Positions 44,137 through 54,008 of a DNA stretch of 64,000 bases are shown in pieces. Made by a program: the position numbers and the translations under genes. Origin of the DNA: Pseudomonas saxonica (GTDB taxonomy: Bacteria; Pseudomonadota; Gammaproteobacteria; Pseudomonadales; Pseudomonadaceae); the NCBI RefSeq assembly GCF_007858365.1, contig NZ_VFIO01000003.1:487818-551817 (forward strand), given 5' to 3'. The notes under the pieces were generated by a model. The model saw nothing but the letters and a program-made list of their open reading frames with translations. It ran no database searches and had not been told where the DNA came from. Positions within the stretch are counted from its first letter, which is position 1. Each line of letters starts with the position of its first letter.

Positions 44137-46973
44137 GCCAGGAACGCTACGGCATTCGCCGCTTTGCCTTATTGAACACTGCCGGTTACAGCTTGGGTCT
44201 ATTCCCGCTGGAACACCCGTTGTCGGTATACGGCGCCAATAACTTGGGTAAATCAGCCTCCATTAACGCCCTGCAGTTCCCGATTCTGGCGCGCATGTCA
44301 GACATGAGCTTCGGTAAATACACCCTGGAACAGTCACGGCGCTTTTACTTCGCCTCCGACACCAGTTACATCCTCGTCGAGGTATCCCTGCCCCACGGTC
44401 CACATGTGATCGGCGTGGTCGGGCGTGGCCCCGGCGGTGGCTTTGGGCACCAGTTTTTCGCCTACGCAGGCAAACTTGATTTAGCCCATTACCAGAAAGA
44501 TGACACGTGCCTGCGCCAGAAAGAGCTGTTCACCAACCTTGAGCGTAACGGCCTGAAAGCTTACGAGCTGAAACCCGACGAGCTGCGGCGCTTGCTGGTC
44601 GGCGGGCACACCTCGATCCCGCTCGACCTGACCCTGATTCCTCTGCGCTCCACCAGCGAGCAAAGCTTGAAGACATTCCGCGCGTTGTTTATCAACCTGC
44701 TGCACATGCGCGAAATCACCGCGGCCAAGCTTAAGCAATTGTTCCTGGATGCGTTTGAACACAGCTTGCGCTCCGGCAGTGTGGACTACATCGCCGCGTG
44801 CGAAGAAGCCTTCCGCGATGTACGACGCATGGAGCAAGACTACAACGCGCTGGTGGGCGCCGGCCCCTTGGTTGAAGCCTTGGCCGCCGGCGTGCGCCAG
44901 CGTGATGTGCTGCGCGGCAAGCTGCATCGCCTGTCTCCATTGCTGGATTCGTTGCTGGGCACTTGGCAGGATTACGCCGGCGCGCGCAAGGAAGAGCTGC
45001 TGATTCAATCCGAGCATTACCGCAATGAGCAAGATGCCCTGCAAAACGATCAGCGCAACAGTACTCAGGAGCTGATGCGCCTTGAGCGGGAAATCGCGGG
45101 CATCCAGCGCTGGCTGGGCGAGTTGTCGGTGCTTAAGCACCGTTTCGCGCTGGTCGACGATGTAAAAGTACTGGAGCAGCAATTGCTCGCAGCCAAAGAC
45201 GCCCACGACGAACTGGCTGGAGCGCTGGCGCAGTCGCGCCAGTTCAGCGCCGAAGACCTCGACGAGCGGGTGCGTGATCTGGAGAAACGCCTGAAGTCGG
45301 TGAAGCAGCAACTTGATCATGCCGACAACAACAGCTACGCCCGTTTGCGCGAGGAATTTTCGCAGCAGGATGTTGAGCGCCTGATGCGCCTGTTCAACAG
45401 CGCCCTGTTCAGCTTGCCGTTGGGTGAGCACGGAATTGCCCTGGACGACAGCGACACGTGGGTAAAGTCGCTGGAAAGCATCCTCGACGGTTTCAAGGGC
45501 GAGCGCTTCGAAGCGCCGGGGTTGTCTATCGATCTCAGCCACATCGAACCACCTGCGCTGCAAGCCCTCGCTGACCGCGCCGCGTTGCGCGAACAGAAAG
45601 AGCGTCTGGACAAAGAACTCAAACAACTTAAAACCCAGCAGGCGGTGACGTCTGATCGTGCGGCCAGTAAAAGTGAAGCCGAGTCGCTGTATCAGCAGGT
45701 GCTCGATGCACAAAAAGCACTGGAAGACTTCCGCCGCAGTCAGACGCTAAGCGCTGAAGAAGGCGAAAAACTCGAGCAACTGGCTCAGGCCGAAGCGGCG
45801 CAAGATGAATTGAAACGCTCCAGCGATGCCTTCACCGAGCGCGTTCAGCAATTGTCGGCCAAATTGCAATTGGTCGGCCGCCAGATCGGCGACATGGAAG
45901 CCAAGCAACGCACGCTGGATGACAGCTTGCGCCGTCGCCAATTGCTGCCCGCCGATCTGCCGTTTGGCACGCCATTCATGGATCCGGTCGACGACTCCAT
46001 GGACAACCTGCTGGCGCTGCTCAATGACTATCAGGACAGCTGGCAAGGCTTGCTGCGCAGCGACGGCCAGATTGAGGCCTTGTATGCGCAGGTGCGCTTA
46101 AAGGGCGTGGCCAAGTTCGACAGTGAAGACGACATGGAGCGCCGTCTGCAACTGCTGATCAACGCGTATGCCCACCGCACCGAAGAAGCACTGACATTGG
46201 GCAAAGCCCGTCGCGCGGCCGTCACGGATATCGCTCGTACCCTGCGCAACATTCGCAGTGACTACGACAGCCTTGAGCACCAGTTGGCGTTGTTCAACCG
46301 CGAAATCAACAAGCGGCAAGTGTCCAATCTGCAAAGTTTCCGCATCGTACTGGCGCCCAACAAAGAGGCGCTCAAGCACATCGATCAAATTATCCACAGT
46401 GCCGGCCAGTACGAAGAAGGAGAAACACTCTCGGTGTTCGACCTCAGCCAGAGCGCAGAGCAGGACAACAAAAACGAAGAAGCCAAGGAGTATCTCGCAC
46501 GTCTGGTGGCCGCCAATCACAACCAGTTGGGCCTTAAGGACTTGTTTGAGCTGGCGTTCGAGATCACCAAGGTCAACGGCCAGCCCGTGATCCATACCGA
46601 TATCGATGGCGCAGCGTCCAACGGCACGACGATGACCATTAAAGCGCTGACCAACATGTATTTGTTGCTGCACTTGATGGATCGCGAACAGGCAGGCCGT
46701 ATCCGCTTACCCTACTACCTGGACGAAGCTGCCGACATTGACGAAAAAAACCAGACCGCCTTGCTCGAAACCAGTTTGCAGTTGGGCTTTGTGCCTATTC
46801 TGGCCAGTGTAAAGCCACAGGTTTGCGCCCATGTCGCGATCGACCTAGAAGGCGGCAGTGGCCCCAACGGGATCTACATTGATGAGGATGACTGGAAATA
46901 TATTCGCCGCCACGATGAGGTCAAATCTCCCGCGCCATTGGCGGTCGAGCAAACGGAGCTGATTCCAGTCTAA
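44133..46973 (+). CDS. mksB: MksB, SMC-like ATPase of the MksBEF condensin
   Basis: A 946-residue SMC-type ATPase, shorter than MukB. The head Walker A is GANNLGKSASINA near residue 35. Two long coiled-coil stretches (about 220-460 and 500-760) surround a hinge-like middle. The C-terminal head has the signature-like ASNGTTMTIKAL and Walker B YYLDEAADIDEK. MksBEF helps condense and segregate the chromosome. No MksG nuclease gene follows; a terminator does, so this is the chromosomal Mks type, not a Wadjet defence type. Confidence 0.93.
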   Translation: MSQERYGIRRFALLNTAGYSLGLFPLEHPLSVYGANNLGKSASINALQFPILARMSDMSFGKYTLEQSRRFYFASDTSYILVEVSLPHGPHVIGVVGRGPGGGFGHQFFAYAGKLDLAHYQKDDTCLRQKELFTNLERNGLKAYELKPDELRRLLVGGHTSIPLDLTLIPLRSTSEQSLKTFRALFINLLHMREITAAKLKQLFLDAFEHSLRSGSVDYIAACEEAFRDVRRMEQDYNALVGAGPLVEALAAGVRQRDVLRGKLHRLSPLLDSLLGTWQDYAGARKEELLIQSEHYRNEQDALQNDQRNSTQELMRLEREIAGIQRWLGELSVLKHRFALVDDVKVLEQQLLAAKDAHDELAGALAQSRQFSAEDLDERVRDLEKRLKSVKQQLDHADNNSYARLREEFSQQDVERLMRLFNSALFSLPLGEHGIALDDSDTWVKSLESILDGFKGERFEAPGLSIDLSHIEPPALQALADRAALREQKERLDKELKQLKTQQAVTSDRAASKSEAESLYQQVLDAQKALEDFRRSQTLSAEEGEKLEQLAQAEAAQDELKRSSDAFTERVQQLSAKLQLVGRQIGDMEAKQRTLDDSLRRRQLLPADLPFGTPFMDPVDDSMDNLLALLNDYQDSWQGLLRSDGQIEALYAQVRLKGVAKFDSEDDMERRLQLLINAYAHRTEEALTLGKARRAAVTDIARTLRNIRSDYDSLEHQLALFNREINKRQVSNLQSFRIVLAPNKEALKHIDQIIHSAGQYEEGETLSVFDLSQSAEQDNKNEEAKEYLARLVAANHNQLGLKDLFELAFEITKVNGQPVIHTDIDGAASNGTTMTIKALTNMYLLLHLMDREQAGRIRLPYYLDEAADIDEKNQTALLETSLQLGFVPILASVKPQVCAHVAIDLEGGSGPNGIYIDEDDWKYIRRHDEVKSPAPLAVEQTELIPV

Positions 46974-46990
46974 AAAAGCGCACCCTAAAA

Positions 46991-47018
46991 AAACCGCGAC
47001 ATAGCTCGCGGTTTTTTT
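46991..47018 (+). terminator. Terminator after mksB
   Basis: Stem ACCGCGA/TCGCGGT with loop CATAGC, an A run before it and TTTTTTT after it. It ends the mksFEB transcript. Confidence 0.92.
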
Positions 47019-47489
47019 ATGCCCAGGCGCTCGTCATTCAAGTCGCAAAGTCCCCCCTCACAGCAAACCCATATGGAGCAATGGGCCAATTCATCAGGCC
47101 TCCAGTCATGAGCCGTTAAATTTTCCAATTATCAGAAAATTCTTACCTAAGAAAATGCTAGAACACGGCATTCTTGTCACTAAGCGGCTCTTGACACGGT
47201 TCAGCAAGAGATTTTGACCGCCATAAAATCCTTCCAGGCAGCAAGATTGCTACGTGTTATGAAGGTGTTAACGGATTCACCCTTTATTAAAAACTTACTC
47301 ACATGTTAATTCACGCCCACTCAGAAAAAGCCACTTCATTGAACAAAGCCAATATGTTGACTTATTGCCAAATAGAGCAGCTTATAGGGATACATAAACT
47401 TACAATCAAGACCAAAACTTTATTTAGACAGTGTTCTTAAAGGATTACCAAGACCTACAAAATTAACCCATATAGTTGTAGGAATAATC
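47019..47489 (+). promoter_or_regulatory. Long AT-rich leader of the EvgA/BvgA-like regulator gene
   Basis: About 470 bases without a gene, clearly richer in A and T than the flanks. Notable signals: TCAGAAAATTCTTA at 47132-47145, partly palindromic and close to the RcsB-box pattern TAAGAATATTCCTA (11 of 14 by eye); an adjacent TAAGAAAATGCTA at 47148-47160; and CCTACAA (47454-47460) paired with TTGTAGG (47476-47482) just before the start codon, which would cover the ribosome-binding site. Low GC suggests silencing by MvaT/H-NS-like proteins. Confidence 0.5.
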
Positions 47490-48119
47490 ATGCGGAAAGC
47501 CCTGATTGTCGACGACCACCCTTTTATTCGTCGGATCGTTCGTTCGGTACTGGAACAGTCAAACTTTCAAATAGCTGCTGAAACTGATAACGGTGCGACT
47601 GCATTGGATTTGGCGCGTGCCCACATTCCTCATTTGATGGTCCTGGATCTATCCATGCCCAAACTGGATGGGCTTGAGGTATTAAAACGGCTGCATATTC
47701 TTGGACTGCCCATCAAGGTGCTGGTACTCACCTCTAAAGGAGCCTCTTACTACGCGGATCGCTGTATCAGAGCGGGAGCCATTGGGTTTATAGAAAAAAC
47801 CGAGGATGTCGACGCCTTAACCAAGGCGATCAATATTGTGATGAGTGGCCAGACCTATTTGAGCAATACGGATGTCAACCTTCCGTCTGTAGAAAATGAA
47901 GACCTCAATGACATTGAGTTGATTAAAACGTTATCCGATCGTGAGATGCACACCCTTCTCTATCTGGTGGCGGGCATGTCGAATAAAAAAATATCTGAAA
48001 TCATGCTGCTCAGTGAAAAGACCGTCAGCACTTATAAAACACGCGTTATGACTAAGCTCAATATCAAGTCGGTGGTGTATCTGGCCGAATTTGCCAAACG
48101 AAATAACTTGATCGAATGA
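47490..48119 (+). CDS. EvgA/BvgA-like response regulator
   Basis: A 209-residue NarL-type regulator with receiver Asp53 (LMVLDLSMPKLDG), the conserved Lys loop (GFIEKTEDVD) and a LuxR-type DNA-binding domain (REMHTLLYLVAGMSNKKIS, EKTVSTYKTRVMTKL). Its stop overlaps the kinase start by 4 bases (ATGA). It probably drives the second fimbrial operon, which lies just beyond the kinase gene. It lacks the RcsB-type GDxxYGDG insert of the two regulators at 29-31 kb. Confidence 0.92.
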   Translation: MRKALIVDDHPFIRRIVRSVLEQSNFQIAAETDNGATALDLARAHIPHLMVLDLSMPKLDGLEVLKRLHILGLPIKVLVLTSKGASYYADRCIRAGAIGFIEKTEDVDALTKAINIVMSGQTYLSNTDVNLPSVENEDLNDIELIKTLSDREMHTLLYLVAGMSNKKISEIMLLSEKTVSTYKTRVMTKLNIKSVVYLAEFAKRNNLIE

Positions 48120-51100
48120 ATAGAACGTCACTGCCTCACTTAGTGACCTTGTTATTGCTTTGCCTCCCCTCTACGGTTCAGGCGGAGCCGGTTAGCCTGC
48201 ATTTACTGGGTCGTTCGCAAGTGGGCCAATATCACCTGGCCCCCAGTGTGCGTGAGACACAATGGCTCACTTCCAAAAAAAAATTGGTGTTGGGCACTTC
48301 CGCTCCTGACTACGCACCCTTTGATATTTCTACGGGTAGCGATTTCTATGAAGGGATCAGTGCAGACTATGCCGGGTTACTGAGCCAGCTCCTGAAAATC
48401 GAGTTGAGTGTGTACCGCTATACCTCGCGCGCCGAGGCGATTACAGCCCTTAAAAAAGGTGAAATTGATCTGCTTGCGACCGCTAATGCCTTTGAACAAC
48501 AAGAACCTGAATTAATGTTCAGCACGACCTATGCGGTCGATACACCCTTGCTGATTACACGTATTGATCGACCCAAAGCCAGTGCGAGCACCGCCCTGCG
48601 CCTCGCCATGCTTGATCATTATCAACCGCCGGACAGGGTGAGGAAGGTGTACCCCGAGGCTGAGCTGCAATTATATGAGTCCACATTAGGGGCCCTCAGT
48701 GCAGTTACGTTTGGTCAGGCTGACACCTATTTGGGAGACGTGATCAGCACCCATAATCTGATCAATAAAAATTATTTGAATACGGTCTACCTCAAAGAAT
48801 TGGCGCGCCTTGAAACGCAGGGTTTTGGGTTTGCAGTTCATGAGGATAATCCGCTTTTATTGAAGTTGATCAATGCTTCACTGGCGCTGATCCCACCCAG
48901 CGAGTCCAATGCCATTCTCAGCCGTTGGGGCGTTAGCATCATGGCGGATACGCAAGCACAACCCCTGAAATTTACAGCGGCAGAGCAACAATGGATTGAG
49001 CAAAACCCTCGCTTGAACGTGGTGGTTACCGATGACTTTTTACCGTTTACTTTTTTTGATGACCATGGCCAGTTTAGTGGGTTGGCCGCGGATATTTTAA
49101 ATCGTATAAGCGTCAGCACCGGCTTGGAGTTCGATGTCATGAGCAGCTCCTCTGTGAGTGTCATGACGGACTCGGTAAAAGACGGCGATGCCGATTTGAT
49201 TGCCGCCATGACCCCCAGCAGCAGCCGCTTGAATGACTTGCGTTTTACAAAGCCATACCTTTCAACGCCCTATGTTTTGATTACTCGCCTTCAATTGCAG
49301 GGCCCCGTTACCCTGGATCAACTCAAGGGCAAGCGTGTCGCGGTAATACCGGACAGCAGCCTGGCCACTTACCTGCACGAGTTTCATCCCGAGGTAGAAA
49401 TCATCCCTGCCAACAACTCGGCACAAGCCTTGACGATGCTAGCCCAAGGCAAAGTGGAAGGTGCGATCAATGCCCTGATCAGTGCTCGTTATCTGATCAG
49501 GCAGCAATACGCTGACCAATTGCAGATCAGCAGTACTGTGGGCAAGACACCGGCGCAATTTTCATTGGCTATGGATAAGAGCGCTCACAGTTTGTACTCA
49601 ATACTCAGCAAGGCGCTGGCACGTATTTCCCCTGAAGACATGGACGATATGACGCATCGTTGGCGCAGTGCCGTGGTGCTGGATAACTACTTGGCAAAAT
49701 CGCACCTCGCTTCACTGTTGAGGATTACGGCCACCGCGGGGGGCGTGCTGTTCGTTGCGATTGTGTGGATTGTGTATCTGCGCCAGCTTATTCGCAGACG
49801 AAGCCGTGCTGAACGCGCACTCAGCGATCAACTCGCTTTTATGCGAGCGTTAATCGATGGCACCCCGCACCCGATTTATGTGCGCGATCGAGAAGGACGC
49901 CTGTTGATATGCAATGAGGGCTATCTGCAAACAGTGGGTTTAGCGCGTGAAACCTTGATCGGTAAAACCTTGCTGGAACTGCCCTTCAACCCCAGGCAAC
50001 AACATGACAGCTTTCATGCTGATTATCAGAAGGTCATGCGCGAAGGCCGCCCATTAATGCGTGACCGTACCCTGGTCATGAAAAACGGCAGCGAATTGAC
50101 GATCTACCACTGGATCCTGCCATACCGCGCCAGCGATGAAACGGTGGTCGGAATTATTGGAGGCTGGATTGATATCAGTGAACGCCAACAGTTGCTGGAA
50201 CAACTGCAAGAAGCAAAAACCAATGCCGACCAAGCCAATTCGGCAAAAAGCGACTTTCTGACCACCATGAGTCACGAGATACGCACGCCCTTGAACGCAA
50301 TTGTTGGGATGCTCGAACTGGCCACAAAAAAAGCCGAACAGGGCATGGCAGATGCGGCGTCGATTGGTCTGGCCTCGCATGCTGCACACGGCCTGCTTGA
50401 GTTAATCGGCGACATTCTGGATGTGGCACAGATTGAGTCCGGGCATATGTCGATCAATCAGCAGCGCACTCACTTGATGACGCTCGTGGAGTCCACGGCT
50501 CGGGTGTTTGAGGCTATGGCTCAACAGAAAGGGTTGCTCATGAGCTTTGATCTGGATCCTAAAATCAATACCGACGTGCTGATTGATCCGCTGCGTTTCA
50601 GACAGGTTTTATCCAACCTGCTGAGTAATGCCATCAAGTTCACCGACCGGGGGCAGGTACGTTTGAGCGTTCGAGCAAAAACGGGGGAAGACATCGGGCG
50701 GTTAAAAATCTGCGTCTTGGTTGAGGACACTGGCATCGGCATTTCCACAGCCGATCAATTGAACCTTTTCCGCCCGTTTACTCAGGTCAACCACTCCCAC
50801 AAGCAACCTGGCGGGTCAGGTCTGGGCCTGATGATTTGTCGTCAGTTGTGCGCACTGATGGGCGGCGCACTCACCCTGACGAGCAGCGTGGGCAAAGGAA
50901 CCCAGGTCAAACTGAGCCTGGACATCGTGACCGTGCTTGAACAAAACACCGCCCCTGCCCCGACAGAGCTGTCGGCGCGGCAAATGCGCCCTTTAAAAAT
51001 ATTGGTAGTGGATGACTACCTGCCCAATCGCCGATTACTGGCCCAACAGTTAGAGTACCTGGGGCATGCGGCGATAGAGGCTCAAGAAGGCACTCAAGCC

Positions 51101-51736
51101 CTCCAGCTCTGGCGGGCTCAGCGTTTTGACCTGATCATGACCGACTGTGCAATGCCCCTCATGAATGGTTACGAGTTGACTCAAAGCATACGTGCCGAGG
51201 AAACCACTCGTAGCCTGCAGCCCATATTGATTGTAGGTTTTACAGCCAATGCTGAAGCCGGGGAGACCGCCCGCTGCCTGGCCGCAGGCATGAATGACTG
51301 CCTGTTCAAACCTATCAGCCTGCACAATCTTGAGGCCCGATTGGCCTCAGCAGACTTGACGCCCATTGATGTAAGTGACGAACTGACACCTAGCGAGACA
51401 CACAAGCTGATTGACCTTGAAGGTCTGGAACGCCTGAGTCACGGCGACGCGAATGCACTCAAGCATTTGCTGGAGCCGTTGATCAGTAGCCTTGAAGACG
51501 ATATGACAGCATTGCTGCAAGTCTTTACCAAACATGATTTACCCGGCATGAGTGATGTGGCCCACCGGGTAAAAAGTGGCGCCAGAATTGTAAAGGCCAC
51601 TCAGTTGGTGCAGTGCTGTGAAAATCTTGAAGAGGCGTGTCTGACGTGCGAGTGGAATCAGTTGGCGCGGCACGTCGATGAGCTCTATGAGGCAATGGCT
51701 CAGGTACTCGAAGTTATCGAGATGTATCGGGTTTGA
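48116..51736 (+). CDS. BvgS/EvgS-type hybrid sensor kinase with two periplasmic binding domains
   Basis: A 1206-residue kinase: signal peptide, two SBP_bac_3 domains in tandem (about 55-285 and 295-520), a membrane helix (about 535-555), PAS domain (about 570-690), HisKA with FLTTMSHEIRTPLNA (His720), HATPase (NLLSNAIKFTDRG, GGSGLGLMIC), receiver with Asp1010 (IMTDCAMPLMNG) and HPt with AHRVKSGARI (His1150). This is the full BvgS arrangement. The venus-flytrap domains sense small molecules or pH; the ligand here is unknown. Confidence 0.94.
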   Translation: MNRTSLPHLVTLLLLCLPSTVQAEPVSLHLLGRSQVGQYHLAPSVRETQWLTSKKKLVLGTSAPDYAPFDISTGSDFYEGISADYAGLLSQLLKIELSVYRYTSRAEAITALKKGEIDLLATANAFEQQEPELMFSTTYAVDTPLLITRIDRPKASASTALRLAMLDHYQPPDRVRKVYPEAELQLYESTLGALSAVTFGQADTYLGDVISTHNLINKNYLNTVYLKELARLETQGFGFAVHEDNPLLLKLINASLALIPPSESNAILSRWGVSIMADTQAQPLKFTAAEQQWIEQNPRLNVVVTDDFLPFTFFDDHGQFSGLAADILNRISVSTGLEFDVMSSSSVSVMTDSVKDGDADLIAAMTPSSSRLNDLRFTKPYLSTPYVLITRLQLQGPVTLDQLKGKRVAVIPDSSLATYLHEFHPEVEIIPANNSAQALTMLAQGKVEGAINALISARYLIRQQYADQLQISSTVGKTPAQFSLAMDKSAHSLYSILSKALARISPEDMDDMTHRWRSAVVLDNYLAKSHLASLLRITATAGGVLFVAIVWIVYLRQLIRRRSRAERALSDQLAFMRALIDGTPHPIYVRDREGRLLICNEGYLQTVGLARETLIGKTLLELPFNPRQQHDSFHADYQKVMREGRPLMRDRTLVMKNGSELTIYHWILPYRASDETVVGIIGGWIDISERQQLLEQLQEAKTNADQANSAKSDFLTTMSHEIRTPLNAIVGMLELATKKAEQGMADAASIGLASHAAHGLLELIGDILDVAQIESGHMSINQQRTHLMTLVESTARVFEAMAQQKGLLMSFDLDPKINTDVLIDPLRFRQVLSNLLSNAIKFTDRGQVRLSVRAKTGEDIGRLKICVLVEDTGIGISTADQLNLFRPFTQVNHSHKQPGGSGLGLMICRQLCALMGGALTLTSSVGKGTQVKLSLDIVTVLEQNTAPAPTELSARQMRPLKILVVDDYLPNRRLLAQQLEYLGHAAIEAQEGTQALQLWRAQRFDLIMTDCAMPLMNGYELTQSIRAEETTRSLQPILIVGFTANAEAGETARCLAAGMNDCLFKPISLHNLEARLASADLTPIDVSDELTPSETHKLIDLEGLERLSHGDANALKHLLEPLISSLEDDMTALLQVFTKHDLPGMSDVAHRVKSGARIVKATQLVQCCENLEEACLTCEWNQLARHVDELYEAMAQVLEVIEMYRV

Positions 51737-51826
51737 TCATGGAACCCTGAAGGAACTGCCCTCTCTAGATCATTGCTTAATCAAGCCTATTGGGTCCGAT
51801 GCCGTGTAGAACAACTCAATGTATGC

Positions 51827-51906
51827 GGGAGCGGGCTTGCTTGCGATTGGATCAACGCAGTTTGTCTGTAAAACCACGTCGACCACATCACGAGCACGCC
51901 CGCTCC
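51827..51906. repeat. REP doublet (inverted pair)
   Basis: GGGAGCGGGCTTGCTTGCGA (from 51827) and an inverted partner from 51887 (ATCACGAGCACGCCCGCTCC), about 40 bases apart. It matches the common Pseudomonas REP pattern of a GC-rich stem with the GAGC head. It fills the gap between the convergent kinase and adhesin genes. Confidence 0.85.
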
Positions 51907-51932
51907 TAATCGAGTACGCCTTAAAAATGGGG

Positions 51933-52880
51933 TTAAGGAACACCCATGACCAGCGTGGCACTGCCGGTAAATGGCCCAGTGGCTGGGACGCTGCCAGGCC
52001 GACGGGTGAGTGCGAATATCACATCGTCTCCTCCAGAGCTGTTGTAGATATTGGTTCGAAATGAGGACTCGAGCCTCACTTGAGCGCCCGATCGCATGAG
52101 TCCCGTGCCCAAATTTGAATTGCTCATGTTGAGCACTCCCGAGTCGAACGATGCCGGCATCCCTTTGAACGTAATGGTGATAGGCATGGTAATGCCAGGA
52201 TCAGGACATGAGTAATTCAGCCGGATGTTTTTCCTTACCGTAGTGCTATTGACACTTTCGCCAATTTTAGTGCGATCGACCTGATTAAAGTTCACGTCAA
52301 TCGGCTGATTGTTATTAATCGTGCACGTTGAAGGTTCAACAACAAAGTTGTTATCCGCGTACAGTTCTGCCCGCACAATAGGCTCGACCGGATTGTTCGG
52401 ATTATTATTTGTCTGCTTTAGCACCACTGTCCCCAAATGATCCCCTTGACGGATATCGATCGGATTGCCAGGGGAGCCTTGTATAAGAATGTACATATAG
52501 GTATTCATGTCAACGCCCTGGCGATTATTGCTCTTGATGGTCGCCAGATGAATACGGGGCCCGACCTCGACGGGATAATAGACTCCTTTGATACGCAGTC
52601 CCATTTTGTAGTTTTTGAATTTAGGGCCAGGGATCAAAGCGTTGTTCCAAGTGTGCCAAAAATCACTGTAAACAATCGGAAAGCCGTTAGGCGTAAAACG
52701 GCACTTCATAATGTAACCATCCAGATCAATTCGGCCTGAACCGGAGTGAGCTTGAATAGGAACATTGACGGAGATAGAGTCATAAGTCACCTCTTGCCAG
52801 GGACCTCCATTGATATTGCATTGGGATGCACTGGCCGCGTGCATTAGCAACAATAAAACAATGCCAGTTAAATATTTCAT
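51933..52880 (-). CDS. Two-domain fimbrial tip adhesin, operon 2
   Basis: A 315-residue secreted protein. ATG at 52880 is chosen because it gives a clean signal peptide (MKYLTGIVLLLLMHAASA). The N-terminal domain (about 20-185) has CNINGGPWQEVTYDSI, and a pilin domain follows (about 195-315) with STCTINNNQPIDVNF, LNYSCPDPG and the ending GSATLVMGVP. The layout matches FimH/MrfH-like adhesins. Last gene of the leftward operon, as expected for a tip protein. Confidence 0.85.
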   Translation of the reverse strand: MKYLTGIVLLLLMHAASASQCNINGGPWQEVTYDSISVNVPIQAHSGSGRIDLDGYIMKCRFTPNGFPIVYSDFWHTWNNALIPGPKFKNYKMGLRIKGVYYPVEVGPRIHLATIKSNNRQGVDMNTYMYILIQGSPGNPIDIRQGDHLGTVVLKQTNNNPNNPVEPIVRAELYADNNFVVEPSTCTINNNQPIDVNFNQVDRTKIGESVNSTTVRKNIRLNYSCPDPGITMPITITFKGMPASFDSGVLNMSNSNLGTGLMRSGAQVRLESSFRTNIYNSSGGDDVIFALTRRPGSVPATGPFTGSATLVMGVP

Positions 52881-52949
52881 CGGGGTGTGCTCTCTGTTTA
52901 GAGGCCGTCGCTTTATCAACGCGCAGTCAGGGACAAAGGAATTACAGCG

Positions 52950-53501
52950 TTAGGGGTAATCCAGTGTAAAAGTTGAAGTGGCGGTAAAAACTCCCGCTTT
53001 TATGGATTTGTCCACAATCGCTTGCGGCTCAGCCCTTACATACGCTTTGAATTCAATGACATTGTCGCCATCGTTCAAGGCCTGTTTATCGCTGGTGACG
53101 TTAATGGGCAGCGGCACGTTCGCAGGGGTTTCCAGCCCCAACGCGATACCTCGGGCGACACTGCCACCATCCAGAGCCAGCAATCCAGGTAATGCGGCGT
53201 TTGGCGTGCCAGTAAACGTCGTAGTCACCGAGTCGGTAATACTGCTGTCGCAACCTTCAAGATGGATCTGGAATAACCGGCCAGGCGTGCGGGTATTGGC
53301 GTACAACTCTTGGCTTGAAACGTCTTGCATATCCAGCGATAGAGCATCGTCGCCTGGACGAAGCGTGCAAGGTTCAGCGATCAGATTGCCCTTGAAACTC
53401 AAGTTGTCGGCAGCCTTTGTCGTGGGGCTCTGCATGAGTGCCATCAGCATGAGTGCCGCTATCACGGGGGTTTGGCCCGTGTTTATTCTTTCACTGTTCA
53501 T
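52950..53501 (-). CDS. Fimbrial subunit, operon 2 (major-pilin-like)
   Basis: A 183-residue secreted pilin with a signal peptide ending TTKAADN. It has NLIAEPCTLRPGDD with the first cysteine, HLEGCDSS with the second, and ends ATSTFTLDYP. It resembles the major subunit at the head of the operon more than the small minor subunits and might be a second fibre or adaptor subunit. Confidence 0.88.
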   Translation of the reverse strand: MNSERINTGQTPVIAALMLMALMQSPTTKAADNLSFKGNLIAEPCTLRPGDDALSLDMQDVSSQELYANTRTPGRLFQIHLEGCDSSITDSVTTTFTGTPNAALPGLLALDGGSVARGIALGLETPANVPLPINVTSDKQALNDGDNVIEFKAYVRAEPQAIVDKSIKAGVFTATSTFTLDYP

Positions 53502-53515
53502 GTCATGCTCACTCT

Positions 53516-53995
53516 TTACTGAAATTCGGCGAGCAACGTCGCTGACGCCGCGAACCCACCCGGCCCTAGCACAGCACCTGAGCGCTTGACGGGTACGGCT
53601 TCCAGCACCGGGGGCGTTGACGGGTTTATGGGCAGCAAGGTGTTGAGATTAAAGGGCACTCCATTTTGTAGAAGCTGAATGCCCAGATCCGCGACGCTGG
53701 ACTGCAAGGCTGAGGGCTCAAAGGAGGTCGCAGCCCCCTTGATCGTCAATACCATTTCCCAAGGCAACGTGCCCGGTGAGCAGGTAATGACGTAATTCAC
53801 CGGTTTGAGATAGTTCGCACCGTCGACCTTGTTAATCCCCACATTTTTAAAGTCGATCTCTATCGCGCTACCGCCATTAATCGTGCAGGGCGGAGGCTCA
53901 TTGAGCGTTCCATCAAAGGTGAGATTAGCCACAGCGCTGTTGCCATATCCAAGAACGAACAGTGCAAACAGAGCAGGTTGATTGCAGAACTTCAT
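53516..53995 (-). CDS. Minor fimbrial subunit, operon 2
   Basis: A 159-residue pilin-like protein. ATG at 53995 is used as it gives the signal peptide (MKFCNQPALFALFVLGYG). First cysteine in EPPPCTINGGSAIEIDF, second in YVITCSPGTL, and ending AASATLLAEFQ. The CTINGGS...FKNVGINKVDG block is shared with the next protein upstream, so the two are tandem paralogues. Confidence 0.87.
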   Translation of the reverse strand: MKFCNQPALFALFVLGYGNSAVANLTFDGTLNEPPPCTINGGSAIEIDFKNVGINKVDGANYLKPVNYVITCSPGTLPWEMVLTIKGAATSFEPSALQSSVADLGIQLLQNGVPFNLNTLLPINPSTPPVLEAVPVKRSGAVLGPGGFAASATLLAEFQ

Positions 53996-54008
53996 CTGTG
54001 TTTCCTTC

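Noticed and set aside
44481..45713. A 410-codon open frame opposite mksB
   Set aside because: Antisense to the SMC coiled coil, where repetitive codons leave the other strand open; no motif or start signal.
42213..46973. Wadjet-type plasmid defence
   Set aside because: The fourth gene (JetD/MksG nuclease) is missing and a terminator follows mksB.
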